64,000 nucleotides of DNA, from NCBI RefSeq assembly GCF_032854445.1, contig NC_088306.1, forward strand, positions 1,178,501-1,242,500, given 5' to 3'. Under the pieces are notes generated by a model, which was given only the letters and a program-made list of their open reading frames with translations, had not been told where the DNA came from and ran no database searches. How positions within the stretch are numbered: position 1 is the first letter of the stretch; the number at the start of each line of letters is the position of its first letter. The position numbers and the translations under genes were made by a program. Origin of the DNA: Liolophura sinensis. Lineage: Eukaryota > Mollusca > Polyplacophora > Chitonida > Chitonidae. Shown here one piece after another: positions 13,050 through 24,020 of the stretch.

Positions 13050-13640
13050 GTATGAGAACAAACTGTGTTCTTTCCAACCAAAGTCTTGCGTCCTATTTGA
13101 ACAACTCTATCTTGTATTGAACAGGAGGTATTTTGTTGAAAGAATTGAACACCAGGTGTGTTGGATGTTACACGATACTTGTGCAAAATTCACAAGCTAG
13201 GTTGTTATTCAGCATATATACATAAATCACCTCATTTGGGCTCAACTCAAGTATATGTTTTACTATTTTGTTACACAAACATGTGTACTTCACATTTATC
13301 AAACACGTTTTTGTTGGAGAAACACTGTGTTGAATAAAAAACAACACAAGTTGTTGTATGATTTCACGGTTTCTATGTGTAGCCATTTTCGCCAACTGGC
13401 GACTGTAGTTTGACTCTCCACACCAAACAACCTTTTTTAATACAATTCTCTATGTTGTGGCAAATGTACATATATGTACAGGACGGCAGGACGGGTCCAT
13501 GCCGCCAAAGTGCTGCCGCCACTGAAGTATCATGCCGACATGAAACCCCACCCAGTCACATTATACTTGTGTTCTTTCCAACAAAAGTCTTGGAGTTCTT
13601 TTGTTGAAAGAACTGAACATAAAGTGTTACACAATACTGA
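13050..13640. repeat. Related inverted-repeat elements (MITE-like)
   Basis: Two segments, 13052-13165 and 13560-13640, share GTGTTCTTTCCAAC-AAAGTCTTG and a later TTTTGTTGAAAGAA. The two motifs are partly reverse complements, as expected of short terminal-inverted-repeat elements. The stretch between is rich in related ACACTTGT/ACAAGTGT-type words. No open frame appears to belong to them. Confidence 0.5.
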
Positions 13641-13715
13641 CAACAGGCCAACCACTCACGTTTCCGTGCTCTAACCTCTCATTGCTGAGAATCATTTTTA
13701 AACTCATTAAACCAT

Positions 13716-13790
13716 GACCCGACCTTGGTTTGATCCCGGATCTCTCGACTTCAAGGTAGACGCGCTAACCATTAGGCCACTGAAGGGGTC
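13716..13790 (-). mobile_element. tRNA-derived SINE head fragment
   Basis: The reverse complement reads as a tRNA-like unit: A-box region GGCCTAATGGTTAGCGCG, an anticodon-arm-like middle and B box GGGATCAAACC. A five-pair acceptor stem (GACCC with GGGTC) can be drawn. A similar head occurs at 58742-58802, which suggests a SINE family rather than a tRNA gene. Confidence 0.55.
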
Positions 13791-14437
13791 CTAGTTGTTA
13801 ATGGAAGAAAACAATGTGGAGTATAAAGTGTATACAAACCATATGGCTTTGTTTTATACGGTGGTAACCTACACAAATAGGGTTAGGTCGAACACTGACA
13901 GCTTCATTTTAGCACGACATAAATATATACCTCCTTGATACTGGTGGAGTAAATTAGCCAGTGTTAACTGAGTCAGGATGAAGCTATGCGGCATGTCCCG
14001 TCTAACACTACAGCTTCTCTTGTCAATCTCAGTATATGAAGTCAAACATAGTTTGCCCTTCTTATTCTCTAAGTTGTATAGCTGAAGTAAAGCATACCCG
14101 CAAAGCCCTATTCGTCCATACAATTCATTTCTACTTGCTGTGTTTTGGGGAAGTAGAGTTGGAAGGTCATTTCTACCTGGGATAAAGATAGACTATCTTA
14201 ATCCCAGTTTCTACTTACCTCTGACATTGTCATTAAAACAGGGGTTATCGTACGGGCTGGGACGGCTTATGATCAAACATACCGGACACGGTTATGCAGA
14301 GTATATACGCTATCCTAATGTTATATATGAGCAGTATGAACTAGATATTGTATCGGAGTAAACCTTTATTAATTATATATACTTATACATATATTTCATA
14401 TTGATATATAGCGGCAATGCGTAGGTACGCCATCACA

Positions 14438-14965
14438 GTTTCTGTACACTGAAAATATTAATCTGTTAATCTTAACTGAAAGTCTTGTTTGAGAGATGTA
14501 GAATGTTATTGTAACATAAAATCCTGTCATGTTCAACATAATATCCTGTTAGTCTAGTAGCATATTTGATTTTGTTTTTTGTTTTTTTGATTGGTGTTTT
14601 ACGCCGTACTCAAGAATATTTCACTTATACGACGGCGGCCAGCATTATGGTGGGCGGAAACCCACGACCATCCGCAGGTTGCTGGCAGACCTTCTCACAT
14701 ACGACCGGAGAGGAAGCCAGCATGAGCTGGACTTGAACTCACAGCGACCGCATTGGTGAGAGACTCCTGGGTCATTACGCTGCGCTAGCGCGCTAACCAA
14801 CTGAGCCACGGAGGCCCCAGTAGCATATTTGTGTTGAATTAATATATTATGTGTGCTATATTTAACAGAATACTTGGCTGCAATAACAGAATACATGGTA
14901 TAGCATCACTCAGACAATAGACTTTCTGTTAAAATTAACAGATTAATTTTCTGAGTGTAGACCTG
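14438..14965. mobile_element. MITE with long inverted ends, split by a SINE
   Basis: The left end (from 14440, ACTGAAAATATTAATCTG onwards) and the right end (to about 14962) are imperfect inverted repeats of roughly 60 bp. Both contain AATCTGTTAA and GAAAGTCT followed by TTTGAG/GTCTGAG. A homologous element without the SINE lies at 27450-27685. The internal part is rich in ATTCTGTTA/TAACAGAAT words and has no coding sequence. Confidence 0.75.
14569..14818 (-). mobile_element. Full-length tRNA-derived SINE with target-site duplication
   Basis: Best copy in the window. On the minus strand it reads GGCCTCCGTGGCTCAGTTGG (A box), then TTAGCGCGCTAGCGCAGCG, then B box GAGTTCAAGTCCAGC, then the central GCTGGCTTCCTCTCCGG. 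After this come ATAATGCTGGCCGCCGTCG, GAGTACGGCGTAAAACACC and a short tail. Identical 13-bp direct repeats AGTAGCATATTTG flank it at 14556-14568 and 14819-14831, which marks a retrotransposition event into the surrounding MITE. The element is about 250 bp. Confidence 0.95.
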
Positions 14966-15329
14966 TGGCCTTCACATAGCTATATTCCACACACACAGCG
15001 CAATCTATACCCCTGTGTCATCCGCAAGATCTATTGTGCAGAACAGCATATACCAGTATCTATATTCGGTATATAATGAGCATCACGACATCACGTGTGT
15101 GCATCACGGCATCACGTGTACCAAGCATCGCATGGCTAGTCGTTTGATTGTACTGTATGTTAAGTGCGATGGCAACACAGAATTTTTAGTTAATCTAGAC
15201 TAGTGACATCCAATAAATTGCAACTAACATGACTTCAGTTTTATTTTTTTTACCTAAATCTACTTCAGCCATGGTGCTGAAGGGGTTGCATATGTGGCCA
15301 CTTGCCGTGTATATACCTGAATAAAACCC

Positions 15330-15460
15330 TGACTCCAGTAAATTGACGAGGGGCCAAGTTTCACCTTTTATACGTGTGACCATTTGCCAGCCATCACACC
15401 GTTGGCGCTGCTCTTGTTTTACTCTCTATGCTGAAGTGTTTTATTATTTTATACTATATT
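15330..15460. repeat. Dispersed hairpin repeat, copy 1
   Basis: Shares with 23878-23980 the order: AGTAAATTGAC, then TTTCAC, then GTGTGACCATTTGCCAGCC, then ATCACAC, then TTTTACTCT and a T/A-rich end. The GTGTGA...ATCACAC portion can fold on itself. No open frame was seen. Confidence 0.6.
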
Positions 15461-15977
15461 ATACTCTACACGCGATACAAGCTATACGCTTATACGAGCC
15501 GCAAGGCATATTTTATAAAGGCCAGCCAGTATTAATCTCTGTATTCAGTAAACAGGAGTAGCGGAGAGGCACGGCGTCACATTTACTATACCAGCAATCA
15601 CACATATAGTCTGCGTGCAATGCAAGCTATATTCGTGATGATTGTTTTTTATGTGATTGTTTCTTAAATGTGAGGATAACACAGCATTTTCATTAATTCT
15701 ATATCCCTATGACGTAGCAGTCTACTGGGATTAACACCCCTCCACCGTTATCGCTTAATTCTGTTCAATCCGTGGTGTTAATTGGCGTTTAATGTTCCAC
15801 TGTATGTTTTCCTCAGTTTGAGGGTTTTATTCTAAATGTTCATGTAAATAAAAAGGGAAAGAAAACACTAAGATTAAGTATATATTAAACGAAAGTTCCT
15901 TAAACACTGTCCAAACAGACTGAGACATTGCGATTTATTTTGTTAGAAATTTTTTTAACCTAGTAAAATTCTTTTAC

Positions 15978-15998
15978 AACATCGTATTCTACGATGTT
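15978..15998. repeat. Perfect short inverted repeat
   Basis: AACATCGTA, three bases, then TACGATGTT: nine-base perfect arms with a three-base loop. It lies 15 bases before the TGACGTCA-type repeat at 16014. Confidence 0.7.
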
Positions 15999-16109
15999 CT
16001 GTTAGAACAAAGTGGGTATCAACGACGTCATATCCAAATCTCTGAAATGCAGAAGTTTGCCAATATGTGTGGGTTTAGTAACAATAACGTGAGGTGACGT
16101 TTTTCCTCC

Positions 16110-16205
16110 AGGTTCAGTCCGTTTTCCTCCCACCATGATGCTGGCTGCCGTCATATAAGTGAAATATTCTTGAGTACAGCATAAAACATCAATAAAAATA
16201 TATAT
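16110..16205 (+). mobile_element. SINE 3' fragment
   Basis: Carries TTTTCCTCCCACCATGATGC, the TGGCTGCCGTCATATAAGTG variant and GAGTACAGCATAAAACATC with an AAAAATATATA tail. Several CpG sites of the consensus have become TG or CA, so it is an older copy. Confidence 0.85.
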
Positions 16206-17006
16206 ACTTCATTCGGAACTATTCGAGGATTTCCGTAAACTGACATGAAGTCTCGGCTTGACCAGTGAATCATGCACGACGGGAGCCAGACATCGTAATT
16301 TCGGGACTGTTCGAGATTCCGTCATTACGTCGTATGCGCTCTCGGTTAAACACAGATAGATTAGCGGACTATCGACACACCTGTTGCCATAAGTCCTTAC
16401 AACTGACGAGTGATGCGGACGTTTGATTGGTCGATGGTAGAGCAGCTGTTGTCAGACAGAGGCACGTCCAGCCGAGCACGCGGGAATCGATCAACACAGT
16501 GGTTAGGGAACGTCTCATAATCACAAGACAAATAGAGTCTAATATTTCTTAATTAAAAGCAAGTAAAATGTTAATTTGAGGGCCTAAGTATATTTAACTA
16601 ATTAAATTAATTAATTGCTGATTATGTCTCACACAATTTTAACTTTTCCTCCTCTCTAGTTCGTATGATACATACTTTCCCGTGGTGGAATATTCGGCCT
16701 TTTTAACTCGACCCCTTGAGTTAATCGATGCCACGACTTCAGAAGTTCGTCTACGCCAAATGACGTGGTCGAATGTTGTTTACACGAAAAACAGTTTCAG
16801 ACTTACGAGTTCAGTTTCATTATTCCCGTGTCCTTAAATCGAGATTGGAGCTCAGAAGCGAATCTTATCAGAGCAAAACTTTATTTTTAAGCAAGAAACG
16901 TGGAATAATTTGGAGACTTTTCACGTGTAAAGCAGATCTCGTGGACTACACACAACATCAGGGCACAGCCCTACAAGACGTCGGATTACACTGTTCCCTA
17001 CAAGTC
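16206..17006. promoter_or_regulatory. Presumed 5' flank of the H-G-V-L-M-H gene
   Basis: Sequence immediately upstream of the signal-peptide exon. An in-frame ATG at 16773 would add 78 residues ahead of the signal peptide. I prefer the start at 17007 because it places the hydrophobic segment at the N-terminus; the upstream part is then 5' UTR. I see no convincing TATA box, so the promoter itself is not located. Confidence 0.3.
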
Positions 17007-17094
17007 ATGTATATTCTAAAACTCCTTTTTTTAGGAGCTTGTTTCTCTGGTAACCATGGAAAGCCAACGAAAAATTCAGAATCTGCCGAAGCTG
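17007..17094 (+). CDS. Exon 1 (signal peptide) of acidic H-G-V-L-M-H repeat protein
   Basis: Encodes a short N-terminus with a lysine followed by the hydrophobic run L-L-F-L-G-A-C-F-S-G, which looks like a secretion signal. A polar stretch N-H-G-K-P-T-K-N-S-E-S-A-E-A follows. It ends in a strong donor, G|GTAAGT, leaving one base of a glycine codon. The terminal exon at 24021 begins after a good acceptor with the two bases needed to complete that glycine, so the join preserves frame. The pairing is inferred from phase, strand and the expectation that the cysteine-containing acidic protein is secreted; other exons could lie in the 6.9-kb intron. An alternative first exon at 23626-23668 has the same phase. 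A longer start at 16773 is possible. Confidence 0.55.
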
Positions 17095-17439
17095 GTAAGT
17101 TCCAAAAATTATTTTTAGTTTCAAGTTGGAAATTCACATAATTGGCGTAATTATTTTTGAAGTAATGGAACAAGCTTGCAGGTGACAAATCAGATCGGCA
17201 AGATAAATGGTCAAACAGAAATACAGATTTCACCTGTAAAAATAAACATCAATTCATCCATTGGTAAACAAAACTGTGTACAGACCCAGGTTCTATTTAA
17301 GAACTGAACTATTTAATATTTATCTATTTCATACTGAAGCAAAATTCCCACAGTCAGCTGTCAAATGTTTTCATGAATTCGTGTTAGATATGTATATACA
17401 CCCATAACTTACCTACTGCAGTATAATAAAAGACTTAGA

Positions 17440-17630
17440 GAGTAAAACCAGAGCGGCGACGACAGCCTGGGGCATGTACTTCTATATCTGACAAATTATC
17501 ACACGTAGCCAGTTTATTAAATGTCGTCTCCTGTCGATTTAACTCAGAGAGGATTTTATTCTAACTGTTCATGTAAATGCGTAAATAGTAGCAAATTACA
17601 TGCGCCCTAGCAGAATGACGTAAAAAGAGA
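17440..17630. repeat. Dispersed repeat, copy 2
   Basis: Second copy of the family at 10640-10830: GCGACGACAGC, TCACACGTAG, GATTTAACTCAGAGAGG, TTCATGTAAATG, AATTACATGCGCCC. It sits in intron 1 of the H-G-V-L-M-H gene. Confidence 0.5.
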
Positions 17631-17644
17631 TTTACATTATTGAT

Positions 17645-17758
17645 ATGCCGCTGACCCTGGCTCTGCCCGGTTTCCACCCACCATAATGCTGGCCGCCGTC
17701 GTATAAGGGAAATATTCTTGAGTACGGCGTAAAACACCAATCAAATAAATAAATAAAA
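17645..17758 (+). mobile_element. SINE 3' fragment
   Basis: Contains CTCTGCCCGGTTTCCACCC, ATAATGCTGGCCGCCGTCG and GAGTACGGCGTAAAACACC with an AAATAAATAAAT tail; close to consensus apart from GGGAAATATT. Head absent. Confidence 0.9.
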
Positions 17759-18097
17759 TATACGACCGAATCCACTCATAAATACACTCATATTTCAACC
17801 GTAGCTCATTTGACCTTTACCTGTTGTACCTTTATAGAACTTTGGCTGCCAAGAAATATCAAGCGAGGTTGATTAACTACGTGACTGGCTGTAAAATAGC
17901 CTCCAGATAAAAGCACGGTAGCCGGGTCGAAACAAAACACCTTTTGTTATTACGGGGAATGTATCTTTCACTAGCTTTTAAAAAAAGAAACCACGGTCGT
18001 ATGTTTACAGTCTTCAGTATCAGAACAGGGTATTAATTGCTTTTTACTATCTAAAAAGAAAAGATGAGAAAAGCCAAAACGATATACATTACATATA

Positions 18098-18176
18098 GGA
18101 AGCTAGCATGAGCTGGACGTGAACTCAGCTCCTGAGACAATGTGCTGCGCTAGCGCGCTAACCACGAGAGGGCGGA
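18098..18176 (-). mobile_element. SINE tRNA-head fragment
   Basis: The plus strand reads GCTAGCATGAGCTGGACGTG then TGCGCTAGCGCGCTAACCAC, the reverse complement of the SINE head and B-box region. The 3' domain is missing, the opposite of the usual truncation, so this is a deletion remnant. Confidence 0.75.
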
Positions 18177-18477
18177 GATTGCGGAGGTGAATGTAAGCTA
18201 GGTGAATAAATACACATATGTAATGGGAGCATGTTACCGATAACTGTGACCTTGGATATGTTGATTTGTAGCGACTATTTTGGGTTCCTGTTTACCTGTT
18301 TTTGTAACAGCAGTGACAGATACATGGCTACAGAACTGTCCCAATATCCCACCTTTTCCGGCGTATTACAGTCAATACCGGTATGTCAAGGATTTCTTAT
18401 TGAAACATTAATATTGTGTTTATACATTGATGTTGATGATATTAAACCATGTGTATAGGGACTGAGCTAAATCACAT

Positions 18478-19075
18478 GCTGCGTATGATATCAACACTCT
18501 GTTCACATGATCCAACCACTGATGGTGTGATATAAACACTATGCCCCATCCACATGGTCCGATCATTTATAATATCATATCAACACTAAGCCTTGTTCAC
18601 ATGATCCGACCACTTACAGAATGATATCAACACTAAACCCTGTTCACATGATCCAACCTCTAACAGTATGATATCAACACTAAGCTGCGCCCACATGATT
18701 CATCCACTTATAGAATGATATCAACACTGAGCTCCGCTCACATGATCCAACTACTTATAGAATGATATCAACACTAAGCTCCGCTCACATGATCCAACCA
18801 CTTATAGAATGATATCTCACATCATCAACGATTTATAGAATGATATTAACGCTAAGCTCCGCTCACAGAATCCAAAGACTTACAGTATGATATCAACACT
18901 AAGCTCCGCTCACATGATCCAACCACTTATAGAATGATACCAACACTAAGCTCCGTTCACATGATTCAACCACTTATAGAATATCAACACTAAGCTCCGC
19001 TCACATGATCACGACTTATAGTATGATATCAACACTAAGTCCTGTTCACATGATCCAACCACTGTCATTTGATAT
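18478..19075. repeat. Minisatellite, about 47-bp unit
   Basis: Around 12 copies of a unit containing ATGATATCAACACTAAGCTC, CGCTCACATGATCCAACC and ACTTATAGA. One copy is shortened (ATGATATCTCACATC near 18810). The array lies in intron 1 of the H-G-V-L-M-H gene and carries no stable open frame. Confidence 0.93.
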
Positions 19076-19734
19076 AAGTAGAATATCAAAAACAATTTTT
19101 TTGATATATATATAGTCAAAAATGACTAAACTTTTGCGCTATAAATCTACGTTAGTTAGAATGTGTGTAACCATAAAATAAGCATCAGAGGCTGATACTG
19201 TTACCACACCGGATCACACGTACATGCTCATCTCAGCATCTGTCACCGCTATGTCTCATCCACGTGTTTCATTTTCGGGGGAGCTTGTCCTGTTTTCAGT
19301 CGATACTTGTATTCAGGGTGTAGATCGATACTATAAATTGCACAATGTGAGCGTGGCCTATTGTATTTATGATATCAATACTTGTAGCCCTGTTCATATT
19401 TTGTGCGATTTGTTCTAATCACTCAGAGAATTCAACAAAATTGCAATGTCTATTAATGGTTATTTATTTTAGTATAGAACCTAGAAATGGTATGAAACGT
19501 TGTCCAAGATTCATTCGACAAATCGATATTGTGAATTTCGTACGTGACATGACACCCCACGCAGTATCGGGAGGGACTCGACTCTCCTATTTCTTTTTTT
19601 GTTAATTCATATATTTATTTATGTACTCACTCACTATGAATTTCTTACATGACATGACACTCCACCCAGGCACAGTGAGTTGACACCCAGAGAGATCGGA
19701 AAGGAATCATTCTATCCTATTAATTAATTAATTA

Positions 19735-20015
19735 ATTAATTAATTTATTTATTTATTTATTTCTTTATCTATTTGATTTTTGACGCCATATCCATGGATT
19801 TTTCACTCATGAATGACGGTGGCTAATTTTATGGATGGAGGAAATTGGGGTAGCCGGCCGGGATAAACCAACAAACCTCACCGGACCCCTGACAAATCTC
19901 ATGACTTAATCCCGCCCCGAAACAGCGAGAGCTGGAGTTGAACACGACATCTTATCAATGATCTGACAATCTTACAGATCCAGATCTAACGCTCTGAGCC
20001 AGCCAGCCAGATCCT
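19735..20015 (-). mobile_element. Divergent SINE
   Basis: Begins with TTAATTAAT/TTTATTTATT runs, then a TTTGATTTTTGACGCCATAT block that parallels the consensus 3' domain. Its other end, GGAGTTGAACACGACATC followed by TAACGCTCTGAGCCAGCC, looks like a reversed tRNA head. It is considerably older than the main copies or belongs to a sister family. Confidence 0.6.
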
Positions 20016-20687
20016 GCGACATCCCACCCAGTCTGTTAAAGAAGTATCTCTCTCCCAGCCACCCCAACCCCTCATCCTATCCGCAAAAATGAAATTCTGT
20101 AAAATTTATTGTAGCATTAGCCCACTATAGCGACAAATTTTATAATACTTGTAAAGCTGTGAAAGCTTTAAGTACAATAGTTGCTGTCGAATTTTGTAAC
20201 GTAAAAATTTCAGCAACGAGAAACATGAAGCTATTACTATTTGAATAGACTGACAGTGTGACAACAACAACATAACTTTTTTATCTTGTGTATTGCACAG
20301 CCCGTATTCCAAGGTTCTGTTTGCAACCACTCTAGTCATGTCTAAACAGATAAAGACTCGATTTTGTGCAATCAGGCACTGATACGATCACAATAGGGAT
20401 GCTAACTTATTGCAACGTCAAGAAATTCAGAACGTACCGGTACCATCTGGCTTTAAGCATATAGATCGGCATGTCAGCCTCTTCCGAATTGCTCTAATCT
20501 GAATTTCAGACCGAATAATCCTCCGAATTCTGTTTTGCGGTATTTGTTTTGTTTTGCTTTGTTCTATTCGCATGAAATCTAACAGGTCCACACTGGCCCA
20601 GTAACGGCACCGATAACAGTAATATATTTGACAGATACATAACAAATATATACATTGTTTACGTATATAATATGTAAATAGACGGTC

Positions 20688-20800
20688 GTTGGTTTCCCCG
20701 GGCTCTGCTCGGCTTCCTCCCACCATATTGTTGGCCTCCGTCGTATTAGTGAAATACGGCGTAAAACACCAATCAAATAAATAGATGAATAAGTAAATGT
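20688..20800 (+). mobile_element. SINE 3' fragment
   Basis: GGTCGTTGGTTTCCCCGGGC, CTTCCTCCCACCATATTG and GGCGTAAAACACCAATC with an AAATAAATAGATG tail. A short deletion has removed the TATTCTTGAGT block. Confidence 0.85.
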
Positions 20801-21179
20801 AAATAGACGAAGATTACATTTGGCAATTGCATAATGTATAATACAATGTTACACACTAATGTATGTCGACGTAAGTAGAATCCCCAACACCCCGTGCTTC
20901 AATCCATTAAAATAACCACAGCTTTTTGCACTGATCATTAAACTGAACATTAACCTCAGTGAATATATTGATGTATCATGCGTGTTCATGTTGAAAAATA
21001 ATAAGAAGTCTGCGCTGTAACGCATATGGTACTTTTCCGAATATTAATTCGACTCGTTCTTTCGTTACTACTGTCGGAGAAATTCGAGAGGTGAGATCGC
21101 CTACCAACAAGTCGGCCAAACTCAAGCAGTGAGAAAGCGGTAGTGCAGTAAGAACTATAGCGTTGTGTGACGGAAAAGA

Positions 21180-22740
21180 TTGCTTCTTCGCTTGATATAT
21201 TTAAGTAAAGAAAAATGTCCTGTGATATTTAAGGCATCATACAAATGTCTGCAAACTTTTTATTATTTTTTTTTTTCGATGTTTTTTTTTTCATCCAGCA
21301 GTAACTTAATATTCTTGGATAATGTTTTATTTAAGGTCACTTTTATTACGATTTTCTGCAATCGATGTTTTCTACTCTTGTGGAACCTATGGTATTCTAA
21401 GAAGGTTCCCTTTATGAATAAAATTCCTTTCAGAATCCTAAAATCTATAAACTTTCCGTTTGTATCAATAAAATTTCGAATATTACATATATCCCATTTT
21501 TACACCAGTTTTTTTTATAACAAGAAGATGTTAGCAAAGGCTTGGATTGAAACATATCGGCTCGTTGTCTATGTTTTCAATCGATTTCATTTCTTGTATG
21601 GTTTTAGAGCTCAGCCCAGGGTTCGAAAACGTCTTTCCAAAAAGGGTTTTTGATCTTTTTCACTGACACTAGTTGTTAAGTCAGATACTATAGTATAAAA
21701 ATGTCCCCTAGAATATTTTGTATTGATCAGAGCTTGCCATTTTCTTTTATCTGCTAGGAGTAAGGCATCTAGGAAACGTTTACTACCGCTATGAAACTTG
21801 AGAGGTCAGTCATTCATTAACCACAGTGATGCTGAACTGGAGTTAGAGTCGAACGTTTTATTCTGCCACATCTGTTGTTCCAGATGAGTTTACAAATGAT
21901 ACAGTTCAACTCTACGATAATTTCTTACCAGATAACTAGGTGGAGGGATGGGGGATGGTGTATCAGTTTAGAATGAGCTTAATGGATACTTTGTCATACC
22001 GTAATTCTCCTAAATAAGGTTAGGTTTCTTTGTGTCCAATTTCAAAGTTGCTGTTTCAGCTCCTCCACTTTGTTTGCACAGTTCATTTCCCATAGGCTAA
22101 CACTAGAGAAATGGGTCTCTAAAACTTTAAATGCCTTCATTCAATCGACTTTGACATTCTTACTTAACCTGAAACCTAAGAACCTATCCATAATGCTTTA
22201 GTTTATTTCAATATTTATTTTGAGATCTGGATATTTTGTCTTAAATTTCTAACCCCTTTAACAAATGCTTGTAAAGATGTTTCCGAACTATCACGAATTA
22301 GCTGTGTATCGTCGGCATGTTGATTAATTTTGAAGTCTTAATTATTAATTGTAATGCCTTTTATCTTCTGGATCTATCATGGTCAGGACACCTTATATTT
22401 CGGTACATAGTGAAAAGTGGTGTGGTGAAAAGGAATCACCTTTTCTACGTCCTCTTGATATGTTAAAAATGTAGCTGTACTTAGATCACAGTACAAGACT
22501 TTGAGCCAGTGTTGTACGGAACCTCCAAAGGTAAAGGTTTTATCACCTCATCAATAAAGTTCCAAGAATTTGAATTCAATGCCTTTTTATTTTCAAAATC
22601 GATTGATAAATTAAATGCAAGGATATCATTTCCCTCGACATGAAACATGACAAATATTATTTTAATATTTTCTCCTATGTATCTGCCTGGAATGAATCAG
22701 TTATGAACGCGTACAAATTTTACTTTCCCCATCTCTTGTG
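21180..22740 (-). pseudogene. Decayed non-LTR retrotransposon reverse transcriptase (LINE ORF2)
   Basis: Minus-strand reading, with many stops and shifts, recovers the ordered landmarks of an endonuclease-type LINE polymerase. These are G-R-Y-I-G-E-N-I near 22705, L-S-I-D-F-E-N-K-K-A and S-W-N-F-I-D-E-V near 22580-22620, a D-D-T-Q-type active-site remnant near 22315, and I-W-N-N-R near 21880. Near the C-terminus are N-P-F-W-K-D-V-F-E-P-W (about 21640) and W-C-K-N-G-I (about 21500). The element is inactive: the catalytic region is broken by stops and frameshifts. It sits antisense within intron 1 of the H-G-V-L-M-H gene. The plus-strand open frame across 21180-21653 is its shadow. The start of the element (first ORF, endonuclease) was not found upstream. 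Confidence 0.85.
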
Positions 22741-23625
22741 GGCATTTCCAGTGTCCTCTTCGGTTTCTTTATCCTGGGGATTAAGAGACGGAGGGATATG
22801 AAGCTGTTTGTAGTTGTGCGTTTGTACCTGGCTGCTCTATCGAATTGAGTTTGATCTAGGGTGTACTTACCACACCATTATCGAAACACGACACGATAAC
22901 GATCCACAAGGAGGGCACAGAATTCCTAGAAATGAACAGATATGTTCTCAGAAACCAGATTTTAACCCACAAGAACCAATCAAAGGTCAAAGACACTAAC
23001 ACGCAAATAATCAGGCGACACCCTAGTCAGGCGAATTTCTATATATTGAAAATATATAGACATATTCAAAGAAAACGGATTAGGGTTAAACTGATCATAA
23101 ATTTACATGTTCCATTGTTCAGCTTGTATACCTGTTGACCCATGGATCTCAAACAGGATGTCTAAAGTGACGCTTACCCGACCCCCATACGGCACTTACA
23201 TCATAGCGCGTCTCATGTACATTTTTCCAACTGTAACTGTATTACACTCTTGGCCTAATACATTCTTCATATACCATGCTAATGTACCTTTAGATCACGA
23301 TAAGCGATACGGTTAGCACACACCTACAATAAACTGTGCTGAGCAATTCGACTGACGTCAACCCCTCAGTTTTGCCAAAGTTAGACTGATCTGGGCGCAA
23401 GACGCGTGAATGATATTGCTTTTTGGCACGAGCAAATTGGTGTATTTTTGTAATGTATGAGCGTACGAAAAGACAAGGCACGGGATACACCACCGCAACA
23501 TATCGTACCTGATAAACCCTCTGACGCCCAAGAAATATCATACCAGTGCAGATACATTTGACACTTAATACAAACTCAACATCTGAATAAGCTTGGATGT
23601 TTTGAACTTTTGAACGCCTTCTTAA
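22741..23625. other. Intronic sequence, no recognisable gene
   Basis: I see no repeats or recognisable exons. The minus-strand open frame at 23290-23667 (125 codons) has no known motif and lacks splice support. Confidence 0.4.
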
Positions 23626-23668
23626 ATGGATAAAGAAGGAGTTGCTGATTGGCTGGTGTGCGAGCAAG
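23626..23668 (+). CDS. Candidate alternative first exon of the H-G-V-L-M-H gene
   Basis: An ATG directly after an in-frame TAA opens a 14-codon reading (M-D-K-E-G-V-A-D-W-L-V-C-E-Q) ending at G|GTAAGT, a consensus donor. The leftover base matches the phase needed by the exon at 24021, only 350 bases downstream. If used, this would give a protein without a signal peptide. Phase agreement alone has a one-in-three chance, so this is a hypothesis. Confidence 0.25.
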
Positions 23669-23877
23669 GTAAGTTTAGGTGTCGTCTACTTGCTGAATTC
23701 TATGTACTGTACAGGATTTAACCCAGGAAATCCCATCTCCACTACCAGCCAATCAACGTCGTTTGTGTATGCGTGTGACTCACAGTTTGCTCCATCTGTT
23801 AGAATTTCTTTCTTTTCTTCCTCGAGTGCTAAGGAGTGTATAATTTGCTAAAAGTTAAGCGTTTACGTATAATAAAA

Positions 23878-23980
23878 TCCCCAGGTAAATTGACAAAAGG
23901 CTGTATTTCACTGATTACGTGTGATCATTTGCCAGGTATCACACTGTCAGATTTTACTCTTTACACTGTAGTCTTTTATA
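23878..23980. repeat. Dispersed hairpin repeat, copy 2, next to a splice acceptor
   Basis: Shares AGGTAAATTGAC, TTTCACTGATTACGTG, GTGATCATTTGCCAGG, TATCACACTGTC and TTTTACTCTTTACACTG with 15330-15460. Its T-rich end runs towards the polypyrimidine tract of the acceptor at 24019-24020. Confidence 0.6.
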
Positions 23981-24020
23981 TCTATAATTTATGCTGTGTG
24001 TTTTTTTCTGTATGTTGTAG

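Noticed and set aside
21180-21653. 157-codon plus-strand frame
   Set aside because: Antisense shadow of the decayed LINE reverse transcriptase; low-complexity Phe/Ile/Lys-rich product.
23290-23667. 125-codon minus-strand frame
   Set aside because: No recognisable domain, no splice signals and no neighbouring exons.
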